This document shows positions 34,537-48,343 of a stretch of 64,000 bases of DNA, one piece after another. The notes beneath the pieces were generated by a model. The model was not told the DNA's origin. It saw nothing but the letters and a program-made list of their open reading frames with translations, and did not search any database. The position numbers were made by a program, and so were the translations under genes. The DNA is taken from positions 1 through 64,000 of the forward strand of contig JAURVB010006088.1 of assembly GCA_033002965.1 (NCBI GenBank). The letters are read 5' to 3'. Position 1 is the first letter of the stretch, and every line of letters begins with the position of its first letter. This DNA is from Piper betle. Its lineage: Eukaryota; Streptophyta; Magnoliopsida; Piperales; Piperaceae.

Positions 34537-36288
34537 TCATCTAGGAATGTAGATTCATATGGCTAAGTAGTAATTGATGAAACTATTGTATGATAGTAAT
34601 TATATTTTATTAGTGTTAACATTTGAATTTAAATGCATTACCATGATGTGGAATTAACTACATGTTTTATAACACGTATATGACATGATTATTAGGATTT
34701 GTTTGGATTGATTAGGATAGACTTGATTGTCCTAGTGTTGTCTAAATTATCCATCATGAGATTCATGCACCATATGGGTGTATATGGACTTTAGAATTTC
34801 TCTTGTTGTATAGGTTCGGGGTAGGAGCTTGCCGCATAGGCATAATACCCTGTTTAGAGCTTCTACTAGGTCCGTTTAGGACTCGTACTCTTGTTTGTCG
34901 ATCTCTTCTATTGTTGCTTTGGATTGTATGTTGCAGGACTTGTTAAGTAGTTGATTTATCAAACCCCGCTTGACATGGGCCATTTTAACGAACCGGTTTC
35001 CGGGATTAATAATCCTCAAGGATGAGATCCCTCGAGTCTGATTTCGAAAACAAGATCCACTGCAAGTTGCCTTCGTGCCGAAAATATTAAATCCCTTCCT
35101 AGGCCTATATATGATTTTATTGAGTTTTCAGTGAGACAAAAGATGGTGAAACCGACTTGCATGTACCATGAGCGGGTGCATGTACCAGTCTCAGTGGTCT
35201 CTAGATTAGTGAGAGTGTTAGTTCTATTCCCGAGGGATCTTGACAACTTGCTTTTTGAGTTCCTCACACCCGAAGAAATGTGGGGTTCATAGGTTCTATT
35301 TTGTACAATGCATGACCGAACATGTGGTTCAAAGGGTACTAAAGGTGACTGACTAGCTGAGAGTACTTGGTCTTCATGCTTGGGGCCAAGAGAAATATGG
35401 AGGATCAGAGAGGGTCTAGGATATGCTGGTAGTCCTGAGGGACTAGAAAAATGAGAAAATGCCGAAAGATGCATTAGACTAGTCAGTTTGGAATGCCATC
35501 TAGACTATAGCTCAATGGCTCCTCAGTAGTTACCCTTATGAGATTTCTGGTGAAGTATATGCATGTTTTCTTTTTATGAGAGTTAGCTCTCATTGAAAGT
35601 TTAATATCAGTTATTTTCTAGACCAGTGACAACCGTTGGAGACGATTTTCTATTATATATGTAGGGGAGCATTAGACACAATACGATATGCCAGACTTGA
35701 CGAATGAGCAGTGACATCCTTGCACAAACACATGCTTGACGATAGGATGCTTTATTATGATGCTGGTGAATATGTAAAACTTTTGATGAAATATTTTGAT
35801 GATATTTAATGCATGGTTAACTTGTTTTGTGAATGAAGTTGGTAAACTTGAAGTTAGTAAACTTTTGGCCATGTGAATGTGAATAGTAGGTGGGTCAAGA
35901 CACAATCAGGGATCATGATTTGGAAATGTTATGATGTTAAAAAATGAGATGTGGTGATTTATCTTGATATTTCTTATATATATATTGTGATATAATGATG
36001 GACATGATGGTTTCCTTATTGCATTTTTAGGGGAAACTCTATCCATTTATTTAAGATTTTTATATATTAATCGATTGAGTGTGATTTTTCATCATTATAT
36101 CATCCACGTAGCGCCCAGCTAGGTTGTGCATTTCATACATTCATTGTGGCATTCTTTTCATCTTATGAAGCTTAGAGTAGATCCCTTCTGCTTAAATTTG
36201 GGTTGACCAAATAAATCGAATTGAGAATTGGTTTGATCCCCTGTAACATTTCTGTTTGGTTAATAGCAAACCGGATTTGGGGTGTTAT
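34537..36288 (+). repeat. C3: 5'-truncated C-type LTR fragment
   Basis: From about 34815 (GGGGTAGGAGCTTGCCGC) it follows C1 from 26045 onward and ends GGATTTGGGGTGTTAT. The 5' half, including the GC-rich island, is missing. The acceptor-like TATATATGTAG survives, with its AG at 35663-35664, but it is followed by GG instead of GT. No TSD could be recognised; the left boundary is approximate. Confidence 0.7.
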
Positions 36289-37527
36289 GTATATAGGTTG
36301 CACTAGTACCTCTTCTACCCTTAAGTAGTGTAATATAAGCAGGGTATTGTAAATGCAGTGCGTTTTCAAGTCACATGGGTAATGTGGCAGGTGATATATG
36401 AAAGATGTGAGAGCGTAAGCGATATTTGAATATTTATATATATGTAAGATGTCGTTTTGTTGGCAATTATGGTATGATATGTGGCTACATCAGAAGTTTC
36501 TACAACTTGTTTGTGGGTGTTTAAATACCAATTTGGCACTAATGTTATATTCCTAGTCTCTACAGGACCAATAATCAATTCCTTGATTACTAACATTTTT
36601 CTCTAATATATGTAGGTAATTAGTCTTTTAACCGATGTAGGTAGGCAGACCAAAAGGCTCATGGCATGGGATTTCATTTTGTATTTGTGTTAATTATCGA
36701 ATTAATGTAATATGAAATTGAGATGTAGCATGTTGCAGAATACGCCTTGAAGTTATATGAACTTGTATAATTCGGGATATGTTAATTGATTGTTGTTGTG
36801 CATGTGTGTTCTATATATCATTATATTATTATAGTAGGGCAATTTGTCTGCAAGGTATAAGCCTTAAAGTCCTGGAACACGATGAGTAGCTTACCAGACA
36901 CGCAAAACATATATGTTGTAGCTATGTGTGTGTGTGATAAAGAAACGTGGGTAGGAGGAGCGTACAGTTCACATTGCTTGAAGACCCATGTGAAGTCTAG
37001 GTATTAGAGTTTGATGCCCTGGCAATCGATGATGCTGTGTTTAATTATTTTATAATTTTCTCGCACATGTCGGGTATGTGGAATAAGTAACCATGACCAT
37101 TGTTTAAATTCTTTGCATTCATCCGCATGGAAGAAATTAAGAAATGTGACGAATGACTTGAACTAAGTAATAAGAAAAGGTTCATGGCACAACATGCAAC
37201 CTCAAAACTGTAAAGGGGATGTGCCTCTTCTGCATTTGAGAGTGATCATTAGCATTTTTAAAGTCACCACTCATAGTTATAGGGGAGGTTCTGCCTCTGT
37301 TGCGGCTAGAGGTGTTCATATAGGATCCTTAAATTTAAGAGTCTCTCTATGCTAGTATGAATCAACATGCAGATGTGATGAAAACCTATAAGGTTGACTA
37401 TCTTAAGCCTCCTTGAGGTATGAGATCCGCATCTGTAAAGTTTATACGAGAGTAGTCCAACGAATAATTTTCCAAATTATAACATCATACTTTAGTCCCC
37501 TCTCAAGCCAAAAATGGGGTGTTACAG
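36289..37527 (+). repeat. A-type LTR fragment on the plus strand
   Basis: It matches the inverse of 3000-4070 plus 11045-11221 and ends CAAAAATGGGGTGTTACA. It is a separate copy, inverted relative to element A and truncated at its 5' side by C3. The acceptor-like ATATATGTAG|GT is kept, with its AG at 36614-36615. It supplies the intact LTR end used to join the broken A pieces. Confidence 0.8.
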
Positions 37528-38673
37528 ATCTCATGTTTACTATTAATTAAATATGATATTATGGTTTCCATCAATCATGTGGAGGTTATTGAATTTCACT
37601 TGATTGTGTTTTTAAACTGCTAAAATTACGGTTATTGTTACTTATACTACACTGTTATTGTCTCTGTTACCAATATCCTTACTGTAGCTATACTGTTATT
37701 ATTACCGTATCGTTGACGCTGTCGTTATCCTTACCATTATCTCTATCATTATCATTACCATTATCGTTACCAATATCAATGTTGTAATGTTATTGTTATT
37801 ATTTAAACTACTGATAAGGTTGTCAAGGCTATCACTGTTATTGATAGTATTATAGTTATTGATACTGACATTGTTATTGCTACTGCGTTGTTATCAATGT
37901 TGATATTGTCACTATTATTGGTAAATTGTTAGTGTTGTTGTCATCGTTAATGTATTGACACTACTACTGTTATATCTTCAGACTCAATGTCCAAGTATTT
38001 ATTGTTACTATTTTACCTATTGACTGATGTCCAGGGGACGATGTTTCCAGGGATTATAGATATGATTCTATATTGAACTTTTATACTAAACTGTAATATA
38101 CTATGCTACTGTATTATTTGTATTGTACTATATCAAGGCTATCATTCTGTCTTATACCGGTAGAAGTGTCTCACTACAACCGAGGTAACCTCTCTCCTTG
38201 AATTATAATTAGTTATGGCTTAGAGCTTATGTGGTTTGTATAATTTGAGTTGTTTGCGGCTCATCTAATATACATTATTTATGTGAGAAACAGTAGTGTT
38301 TGTTACTGACATTTGTTTTTAAAGCATACGTTTGTACCTTGCTTGGGAGCTAGAATCGCTATGGGGGATGCATCGCTTCACTTAGATATAGTAGCTATGA
38401 TTTTTAAGTTCTTACGGTATTTGATTTTTTTTCATATATTATTTTACTGTATGCATAGTCATTGGGATTACTGAGCACTGATTTTAATCTGATTTTCAAC
38501 ACTGTGATATCAAGACAATTTAAATATCCGAAGGATTTTACTAAGTTTTACCGTGATGTTAGCGCTATTCTTTGATAAAATTTATCATAAATGAATTTGA
38601 AAAATATGCTCGATTAATTTACCAAGTAACGCCTTCGGTCCAGGTCTTTTGGGAACCGGGTTGAGACGTTACA
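37528..38673 (+). repeat. D: probable LTR fragment of another family
   Basis: It ends GGGTTGAGACGTTACA, similar in style to the G LTR end. It includes GTTTGTTACTGACATTTG near 38298, like the branch region of the other LTRs, but no clear acceptor follows. A degenerate trinucleotide-rich stretch (ATT/ACC/GTT) lies at about 37620-37980. The start is not defined, and no partner LTR was found in the window. Confidence 0.45.
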
Positions 38674-41250
38674 TTTTCCTTCTCTCATAGTATGGATTCA
38701 GATTGAGGCATCAAATAACATGGATTTATATTAGGTATATTAGTCTTCAACGCAATGAATGTTTGGTGTCTTTCGAAGTTGAAGTTATATATTTTTTAAT
38801 ATTGTTAAACCTTTTTAGGTAGCGGTGGATGAGGATAGTAGATGTGCATGCCATTGTACATGAAGACATGAAAGAACAATTTTTCGTTAAACATCATGGA
38901 ATCAATATAGCAGATTCTTATTGTTTTGAATTGACTTGAGAGCTGTGATGTCTCAAATATTTATGACATATTTTGTGTAAGTTTTAAATATTTCTGTAAA
39001 ATAAATGGATGGAAATCACTGTATTGTGTATTTCAATGATAGAAAATAGTGATGACGCTTTTGTTATCTTCCATAGATGATATTTTCTGATTACAGCTTT
39101 TGTCACTAGATTTTGTCAGCATATTATATTTTCTTGTAGTAAAGGGGTTCGGGTATGTCATTCCAGATTCGGGTCCGGTCCAGGCCAAAGCGTGCAATAG
39201 TATTACTTATTGAAATCGGGTTCGGTACGGGTAAGGGTATTTTAACTTGGTCAGTTCCGGATTTTGAAAAACCGGACTGAACGCGATCGAGGTGCAACAA
39301 CACTACACCATAACGAGGGTAGGAAATCATCATGGTCATTCACTCAAATAATGCAATTCATAACTAACACTTCTTGTTTCTAATGGGAATGAAATAGATG
39401 GTGGGGAATAATGGCGCTCCAGCTTGAAACACTGGTACGTCGAAAGATCTCCTCTCTAATTTCCACAGTGGTAGGTATTTGGCCATAGAAGATTTTTACC
39501 ACACCCACCTTTTTTGCACCCTATTATGCACTATTTTAATTTGTCAATGTAGATTCTATTAACTTTATCCATAAACGGCAACAGTTAACCCCTTGTACCA
39601 AAGACTGTATCCATTCATTATTTTTCATCATTTAAACAGTATGTCAGTCCCTTATGGCACCTAAGTTTTAAGAGTTTAAAATATAACAAGATATTGTATA
39701 AAGAGAATCACACTTACATGTGAGGGGAAACTTACATGAACATCAGAACATGAGAAACACGAATAAAATACGACATATAGAACGGAATAAACATACTAGG
39801 ACAATAAAAGTCCCACTTACAATAAATGGGTCTCTGAGATTACCCCAATTCCAGCTAATCATGTATTCAACATTGGTCTTTAGCCTAAGTATCGATAATG
39901 TCATCAAGTTGGAGATTGTTGATTTTGGTGGTCATCTAATTGCTTGCAGTATTTATTAGTGTAAAATTAAATTCGAAAAATAGGATTTTTAACTAGAGGA
40001 TTTTTTAGATTTTAAGATATGGTGGTTCTGACTCTAGTAAGATCCAATCTTGCATCTAACGATACTATGACATAATCAAAAGAGAAACCTTCAATATTTT
40101 AATTTTTTGATTTGTTCATAATTGTACAACTAAATCTCAAGAGTTGTCCTTGATCATGTAATTGAGAACGACGTTTACAGTAGTAAGTAATAAATGGAGC
40201 TGTTTCTATATTGTTTATCATTCCCTCTGGTACAAGGTTGGAGGATGATGATGGAAAGGGTGAGGGGGAATCTGGCGATGGAGAATAAAGGCTCGGTGAA
40301 GAGAGGATGATGGGCAACAGAGTGGTAATTATATTCGCCTTTGAGTTCAACTCACGTACTTGTAGAATTTGATTAATTAATTGGCAGAATTAAGGTAAAA
40401 TACGATCATGTTGGAAGTATAAATGTAAGCTGACGTAGGAATAATATACAACCCAAATAAAAAAATTGTCGTGCATTGAATCGACCAGCAACTAGTTGAC
40501 CACAGCTGAATGGCTTTCTTCCCGAGTTCCCAGTGTATGTATCTAAGACTCGGTCAGGCGAAGGCGGGTGAGGGACGGCAATCACCTTGTAATTAAGATC
40601 CGGTTCAAATTCCATAAAAAATAGGGATAAAATTATTTACTCAGCTGATGTAGTAGGCAAAACTAGAAGGGGGGCGGAATGAATTTTTTGATTTGCTATA
40701 TGATGATTTTATTGAAAAAGACTAAATAAAAAGTTCTGCTTTTTGTCTTCGGTAATGACGTCAATGCTGGTATAATCAGGTATAAGTATCACTCTCCCAC
40801 GGCTGAGAGCAGCAACCTTCTTCTTACCATTGACCTGGATTGATCCGGCTGAGAGGGCATTAGCCATCCTAAGTTATTTGTAAACACATGGATCCTAATT
40901 AGGATCCACGTTCCTAACATCCTTTTGGGGGCATCTGATGATAGAAGAAGAAAAGAGTATCCATGTTCCCAACGCCCTTTTGGGCATCCGATGAAAGAAG
41001 ATGAAAAAAGTATCCATGAAAAAGAATTTTCTAATGTTTTTTGTTTTGTGCCAAATGAATTCAAAGAAGTTGATATTTGTAGTGTTCACCATAGGAGGTC
41101 TTTATTCATCAATATCATAATATAGCACAACTCCAATATACAGGTCGAGTCAAAGGTGTCAACTCCCAAGTCCTTTGTTTTCCCATCACATCCTTGAGAT
41201 TCTTATTATGCCTACAAAGTGCACTTTATCAACATCAAAATTAACATAAT
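38674..41250. other. Unassigned DNA downstream of PHS1
   Basis: No gene, RNA gene or clear mobile-element end was recognised over 2.6 kb. ORFs are at most 91 codons and show no known motif. At about 40908-41018 an imperfect duplication of about 54 bp occurs, with CCTTTTGGGGGCATC in one copy and CCCTTTTGGGCATC in the other. Confidence 0.5.
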
Positions 41251-41256
41251 ATACCT

Positions 41257-41262
41257 TTTATT
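41257..41262 (-). terminator. Candidate polyadenylation signal of PHS1
   Basis: AATAAA on the minus strand, about 125 bp after the stop codon at 41386-41388. The position suits a plant near-upstream element; no transcript evidence is available here. Confidence 0.4.
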
Positions 41263-41385
41263 TTGTCTTCCCTCTTTTAACTCTGAACAAAACATCCATT
41301 GGACTTATTTTTCGTGGAATGAAGTGAAGACTGCCCTCGCTACATAATCCGCAGTTGCACTTGCAATAATATCTTCCACCTAAGC

Positions 41386-44300
41386 TCATGGGAGGCAAAT
41401 GGGATTGATCTTCCATATGTCTTCTGCGTATTCATGAATTGTTCGGTCGCTGCTGAATTTGTAAGAGCCAGCAGTGTTCAAGATCGACATTTTCGTCCAC
41501 CCCTGCATATATAATAAACATGTCATAATCTTTTTAACAGGGAACTGCATAAACAAATGCACAACTGCATTTTTGTGGAAAGCTAGACTTGTTTAGATGA
41601 GCGTATCCCCCTTTTATACACTTCCGACCATTGTTGGCTGCCCTTTAAAAATTTTCTCTGGTAGAACTATAGCCTTCACACCCCAAAAGGGAGGAACAGT
41701 AAACTCCCCAGTGGCTCTTACGCTTAAAGAACATTTAATTTTAGCCCCCAACTTGCTAATTTCAAAATAATGATAAAAAATAAAATGGCATGACAAACCT
41801 TCTGGTCACGATATGCTTCATCAACTTTTTCTTGGCACTCAATGTAACTGGGAAAATCTTTCCCTACAAGGAAGTAATCAGCGCGGCCAAATCCTTCTCC
41901 CTCTAATGAACCAAGCAACTCGTCATAGTCCGAAGAGCCAAATTCTCCACTTCGAACAAATTCTTTAACCTCCTCAAATCTAGGATCTGGTACGAACTGC
42001 AAGCATGAAGAATGACATCATCTCCTCGTGCAAGAAGTAAAACACACAATGCCAACTGTTTTTCAATGGCCTTTAATCACCTTTCCTTCCGCCCTTTCTT
42101 TTCTAAGCCCAGCAATCTCTTCAGCTCGAGCTCCAAATAAGAAGAAATTGTCTTGTCCGACTTCTTCCCTTATCTCCACATTAGCTCCATCCAAAGTGCC
42201 TATCAGGACACAGCCATTCATGGAAAACTTCATATTACTAGTCCCACTGGCTTCCATTCCAGCAGTACTGAGCAGAAACAAGGACGAGTCAGAACACTTG
42301 GCCACACTTTATTAAAGTAATAGGCAGTATAACGAACCTGATATGTTGAGACAATTCGCTTGCAGGAATAAGCAGTTCAGCAACGCTCACATTGTAATTA
42401 GGCACAAAGATGACCTGGTAAGGCATCAATTTAGACTGTTTCTCTCATAAAAAAGGACACATCACCAGAAAAACTGTTAAGGTTCAGGTAATTATTTGGT
42501 AATGATATGGAAATTAGACAAATATTAAGCCTCACAAAATCAGATAGTTATTATAACAAATACCTTCAAAAGATCCCCAATGTCAGGATCATGGTTTATC
42601 CTCTCACCTACATCCGTGATAAACTTCACAATTCTCTTTGCCTGAACATATGTAGCAAATGCTTTTCCACCAAATATGCAAACACGAGGGACAAAGAAAG
42701 CCTGCCTTTCGACAGCAGTCATTTCTTTCATCTTTTTGTACCGATAAACAATGCCAAGTATATTCAAAAGCTGACGTTTGTATTCATGAATCCGCTTCAC
42801 CTGTAATTAACAACTAAGTCATTTGAAAGAAGTTATTCCATTAAAAGATTCCAGGAATCACCAAATGCTTTTTGCAAACCAGAGTCAAACCTGTATGTCA
42901 AACATTGATTCAGGGCTCACATCATATCCTGTTTTTTCTTTTATAAAAGCTGCAACCTTCATCTTATTGTTTCTTTTTGCTAACCTCCATTCGGCATGCA
43001 AATCTTCATCATCAGCATACTGGCATCATCAACAATTTGTCATTAGCAATTACAAATGATAGTAGGAAATTTTGAACTGCATCAGCAATAACTCTTAATC
43101 AACACATTAGCAAGTTCAAAAATTTTCTCTAGAAGGACAAAAAATATGGTAATGGAAAATCTTGGTGCAACTTTTCTTTTCTTTTAGTAAAATTTAACAA
43201 AAAAGTTAAAGATATCAACTAATTATTAAATTTTAAAATATTGAATAAATAAGATTTGTCAACATACAAATCATTTTTCCTTTCAATATACCTTTCTGAG
43301 GTTGGCAAGTTTTTCCGTCTCTAAAACCCATTCTTCTGTCCCAATCCATTTTGTTAAGATTTTACTTAACGCTGGATTACAAAACCGAATCCACCGCCTT
43401 GGAGTTACTCCATTTGTCTTGTTTTGGAACTTTTCTGGCCATAACTATCAAGAAAATGAAGAACATAAATTTACAACTTACAAATAATTTTCCCGATTTT
43501 ATATAGAATGCAGATGGGAAATGTTTAAAAAGAGAAAAAATTATTTTTTTATAAAATAGGAAACAATCTTACGGTATAGAAATCATTAAAAACTTCCTCT
43601 TTCACAATATCACTGTGAATCCCAGCAACTCCATTAACAGCATGGCCGCCAACAACACACAAGTTTGCCATACGGACTAGTTTTGGCAATGGGGGTGGTG
43701 GCTCTATTAGAACAGTTTCTTCTTGACTAAGATCATCTTCCACTGCCGCGCTCGTTTCTTCACTGCCTTCTTCTGGGTCATCTTCTGATTCACTAGAAGA
43801 TGACTCTGAAGATGTTTCTATGGGTTTCACAAATAAAGCCTGAACTGATTCTGGCAAATCAAAGTTTTCCAGGATTCTCATTTCATTCAACTTTTGCTGC
43901 AATAGTTCAAGGTCCATTGAACCATGATTCGAAATTATGTTCTGAATAAGCTGGTCAATGAGTCGGATAAAAGAGTCAGGATATCTGTGCATTTAGTTGC
44001 ACACAATAGACTTTAAAAACAAAGACCATTCCTTTAAAGTTCCAGGCACGTTGATTAAATTACCTCTGCATCAATCATTTCAATAATTTCAGTATGTCTG
44101 GGAAGTAACTTTTGGACTAGTTCATAACTCCATTTCTCTAATGCCTCAGGAAGCACAGTGTGGTTCGTATATGCTACAGTCCTGATAAAGAAAAAACAAT
44201 AACATGATATAGTAGAATGTATGTAAATTCAGTTTAAAGAATAATTATAAGAATTTGACAATTCGAAAAATACAATATTCAATTGCATCATTACATTGTT

Positions 44301-46518
44301 CAGCTTCATAAATAATTAGCTTTGTAATAATTGTTGACAAAATTGATTTGAAAGAAAATTAAGATAACTTTATCCATATTCAACCATACACGAAGTCAAC
44401 AAACTACCTTTGAGTAATACTCCATGCTTCATTCCAGCTAAGGCCCTTAACATCAATTAAAATTCTCATGAGCTCAGGAATGCAGAGTGTTGGATGAGTA
44501 TCATTCATCTGAACGGCAACCTTTTCAGGAAACTCATTCCAATCAACTGAATTTCCACTTCTCTTCTCAAAACGAGCAATAATATCCTGAAGAGAAGCAG
44601 AGCAGAGAGTATATTGCTGCTTCAGACGCAATGTTTTCCCTTCCAGAGAATCATCTCCAGGGTACAAAACATAGCAAATCTGAAATATATATCCCATAAT
44701 ACGACATTAGAACCAATTGGCTTAAGTAAAAGGCATCAAACAGTCACACCTGCTAATGATAACATATGAATAAAAACTCATGAAACCTTTTCAGCATTTG
44801 TCTGAGCTTCAAATGCCTTTGAATGCTCTCCAGAGTTAAAGGCTTCTAGATTAAAATCTCGTGATGGAACTTTTGTTGACCACAGCCGAAGGTTGAGAGT
44901 AGTTTTAGTCTTATATCCCGGAATTGGAACATCATAGGCTACTGCTTCTATCTTTTCACCTCCAATCCAGTGTTTCCTTCCATCGGTACCAAGAACTACT
45001 TTTCCATAGAACGTTATTGGGTATTTTACATCATTTCTTACAATCTCCCATGGATTTCCCATCTGCAATGTCAAAAGATTCACTTAATTATGGAGAAGAA
45101 AAGGTGAGATAGTGAATGCACCTGCACAAAGGCGACAAAAATAACCAGATCTCAAGAACAAGATTTTACCTCAAGCCAACTTTCAGCTACCTCTTCTTGA
45201 CCATCTTTTGTAATGTTCTGGTGGAACAAGCCATACTTATACCTAAGTCCATAACCCCATGCAGGATAGTTTAATGTTGCCAGTGAGTCCAGGAAACATG
45301 AGGCAAGCCGGCCAAGGCCTCCATTTCCAAGGGCAGCATCTGGTTCCTATTAAACAAATAATCCAGTCAGTTTTAGTAGGTATTTGGCCATGAAAGCATT
45401 TCATAACTCCTAGTTCATATGATGACCTGATTAGAAATGTTTTCCAGGTCATGTCCAAGCCTTCTTAAAGCATCTGCATAGCTACCAGTAAGCTCTAGAT
45501 TACCGATTGCATTCAACAGCGCTCTACCCTAGAAACATGCAGATTTCGTCAGCTCATACAACAATCCAACATCATTAACAGCAATATAATAATATAAAGA
45601 GATCACTTAAAAAGACTATCTAACCTGCAAAAATTCCATTGAAAGATAATATGCTTGCTTAACATTTATTTTATCTAAGAACTCATAGGTGGCATTCCAG
45701 TTAACAATAAGAGAATCTCTAACACTTTCTGCAGTTGCAAAGTAAGCTTTAGGAAGCTCAAGATGTCCAGGAGAGAAGGATGCTGTAAATTCTGCATGAT
45801 ATTTTATGCTGGAAGCAAGAGAAGAAGCATCTGGAACAAAAGAATCCAAAGGAGGAGTAAAACCTGAAAGAAAACAAGGTGAAGGTCAAAATAATGCATC
45901 AAAATTATAGAGGACATTCTTGACATTCATGAAGTTTCGATAGGAAATCTTGGAATGTCTTAATAATTTGGATTACAAGCATAAACAAAGAAAGAAATTG
46001 CCTAGGTCATATTTACTACAATGCCATTAATAAAAACCACACCATAACTTTTTGGCATGAAATTCAAAATGTGACAATAATTCCATTATTAGTTCTCATG
46101 AAAAATTAAATTTGTGCCAGTTAGGTTTTTCCGCATGTGACTACAAGATTAAACAACCTAGTAAAAAGAAAGTGGAAAAGGTCGGTAACCTAGTTCAGTA
46201 TTTCCTGATAGGTAGCATAACGATGAAGAATATGATGATGTGAAGGTAGACAAGTGCATCCTAATCTTATTTAACTGAAGCAACTAAAAAAAACGAAATG
46301 AATGGAATTGCCAAGTCTCTATACCAGGGAGTCACAAACCACCCTATTAGATTGGATATAAGTGATAGGAGGATACAAAAATAGATAGAACATTGTCCAT
46401 TCTGATATTTTTCTTCAAACTCATAATTCTGTAAGATTAGCTGTTCACTAAACAAAAACTGAAATAAGAAATATAGCCACAAAGAGAATATATCTCCAAT
46501 GAACTGGAAGAAAAGATA

Positions 46519-46562
<44 letters not shown>

Positions 46563-48277
46563 TACTTACCGCAGCTCACAATGCTTGAACATCTTATTGT
46601 ATTTTAGCATATACGCAATGAAAACTAAATGTTCGATCTAATAGCAGTCTTAATACTGCATTCCAACTACGGTTATGAGATTTTAGTAGTAAGTCCAGGA
46701 TATTCCGGCCACTGTAAGCTTTCTTACATATCATCATAATTCACAGTAAAGAGTCAAAATATATCATTGGCATCAACACTTTCACTACCCTCTGGCTAAC
46801 TGTAAACAAGATGGCAAATTGATGAAAAAATTAACCCTGGAAGAGCATTTCGCATTCTGAACAAAATATTTGAAAAAAAAGACACCACATAGTCTATCCA
46901 GCACACAACAAAATAAAAGAAAATAAAAAAATTAAGAAAGACCACGAGATACAGGACGAGTTGCAATTTAAATAATAAAACAAAATACAAAAAACAATGA
47001 ATTCGAGGTTGACATAAAAGTACCATTGATTAACAATTTTCAAAATGTTACATAAGAATATAATAATAATGCGAACCAAGCCATACCATGAAATCCACTT
47101 ATGATCCACTACCAATCACACTCTTAAACACTCTACAAAGATCCAACATTTTTTGACAAGGTCATTCCAACAAAGACCTTCTCTGGCCATCTATAAGTAC
47201 GAAAAGCTAGGTCAAAAAAAGTAAATTTGGATCATATGTGAAATTTTCAAACCAAGCAGCAGCAACACTCCAATTTTATGATCAAGCTTCGTAACCAATA
47301 GCAAAAACGTGGAATTTCGGATAAGAAAAGTTTAAAACAGGAAAATTCCATCAAAAGAGACCCAACCAAACCACTCTTAAAACGAAAATCAGATCCAAAA
47401 GCCAAAAAATGCCACCGAAAACAAAAAGCAATACATGTCAAAGCACTGCAAGACATCTAACACAAAATTATTCATCTGAACAGCTTCCAAGCTATCACAA
47501 CACCAGTGCCAACATTTAAAAATCCATGAAACCCACCCATACAAAAAAAATGAGAGAGAGAACAAAGGATCACACGACCATTCGAGCACTTGATAAGTAG
47601 GAAAATTTAGTACTTGAAAATGAAAATTTAAATTTGGAGTATCATACACCAAGTAGCCAAAAGGCGTCAATGTATGATCAAGCTTCACATTAGCAAATCA
47701 AGTAGCAACAACATGGAGCTTCAAACAAGCAGAAAAAATTCATCAAAATCTGGCGCATAAACACATTCCTAAAAGCAACAAATATCCACCGGAAAATAAA
47801 AATCAATACAATTCAAACAAGAAATGCTAAAAGCAGAGACCCACAAAAAAAAAAAAAAACATCGTGTCACACCAAACAAACCATTCTTACAACCAACATC
47901 AGATACAAAAGAAAACAAAAATCAACATAAGAAGTAGCATGCTACAACATCTACCACCAAATCCAACAAACTAGACCACCACCAATGCCAACATTTAAAA
48001 ATCAAACACACCATGAAACCCACAAAAGAAAAAGAAGTAAGAATTACAAGACAATACCAGAGGCGGCACCGACGGCCTGCTCCACCTTGTGATCACTGGC
48101 CGCTGCCTTGACCGGCGCCGCCCGAGTATTGTGAAGGCGGCAGAGAGTGTTCGACCTTAGAAGGGATAACGGCAGGGGCAGCGGGATCGGGCTCCGGCGG
48201 CCGGTGAGGATTCCGGCGAGGCCATTGGCGGGAGCAGGGCTGGATTGGGAGATGGAAGAGGGCAAAGCCATGGCCAT
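41386..48277 (-). CDS. PHS1: Plastidial alpha-1,4-glucan phosphorylase (L-type, Pho1), 15 exons
   Basis: Exons: 48277-48058, 45863-45625, 45528-45427, 45346-45170, 45062-44787, 44679-44408, 44181-44064, 43950-43573, 43444-43292, 43019-42891, 42800-42564, 42414-42338, 42267-42081, 41996-41799, 41502-41386. All introns are GT-AG and the joined frame is open for 959 codons, close to the family length. The enzyme reversibly moves glucose from alpha-1,4-glucan ends to phosphate, giving glucose-1-phosphate, in starch metabolism in plastids. Residues 1 to about 60 are Ser/Leu/Arg-rich, like a transit peptide. Conserved blocks: [11 protein letters not shown] (194-204), NDTHP (397-401), NGVTPRRWI (605-613), [10 protein letters not shown] (689-698) and the pyridoxal-phosphate site [10 protein letters not shown], with its lysine at about 806. 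The Ser/Glu/Asp-rich insertion at about 512-556 marks the plastidial L isoform, but it is shorter than the ~78 residues known in tuber enzymes. Exon 8 starts at 43950, because only that acceptor restores MIDAELIQNII. Confidence 0.96.
45864..48057 (-). other. PHS1: PHS1 intron 1 (2.2 kb)
   Basis: The longest intron separates the transit-peptide exon from the mature enzyme. It is AT-rich, with a (TA)n microsatellite at 46523-46557. ORFs within it (up to 99 codons on the minus strand) lack splice support and known motifs. No inserted element was recognised. Confidence 0.8.
46523..46557. repeat. (TA)n microsatellite in PHS1 intron 1
   Basis: About 17 AT dinucleotides, a likely length polymorphism. 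Confidence 0.95.
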
Positions 48278-48337
48278 TGGGGGAGTTACTAAGGGAGTGT
48301 TGCAGGGAGTTGAAAAGTGGAATCGATCTTCGAGGGG

Positions 48338-48343
48338 TTTATA
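48338..48343 (-). promoter_or_regulatory. PHS1: TATA box of PHS1
   Basis: The minus strand reads CCTATAAACCC, about 61 bp upstream of the ATG at 48277. A start of transcription near 48310 would give a short leader that ends in a C-rich stretch before CCAATGGCCATGG. The methionines at codons 1 and 3 share the frame; the first was chosen. Confidence 0.65.

Noticed and set aside
42028..42806. Plus-strand ORFs of 95 and 99 codons
   Set aside because: They are antisense shadows of PHS1 exons 11-13 and intervening introns.
43950..43984. Exon 8 of PHS1 starting after the AG at 43985-43986
   Set aside because: It would put an immediate TGA in frame. The acceptor just before 43950 restores the conserved MIDAELIQNII junction.
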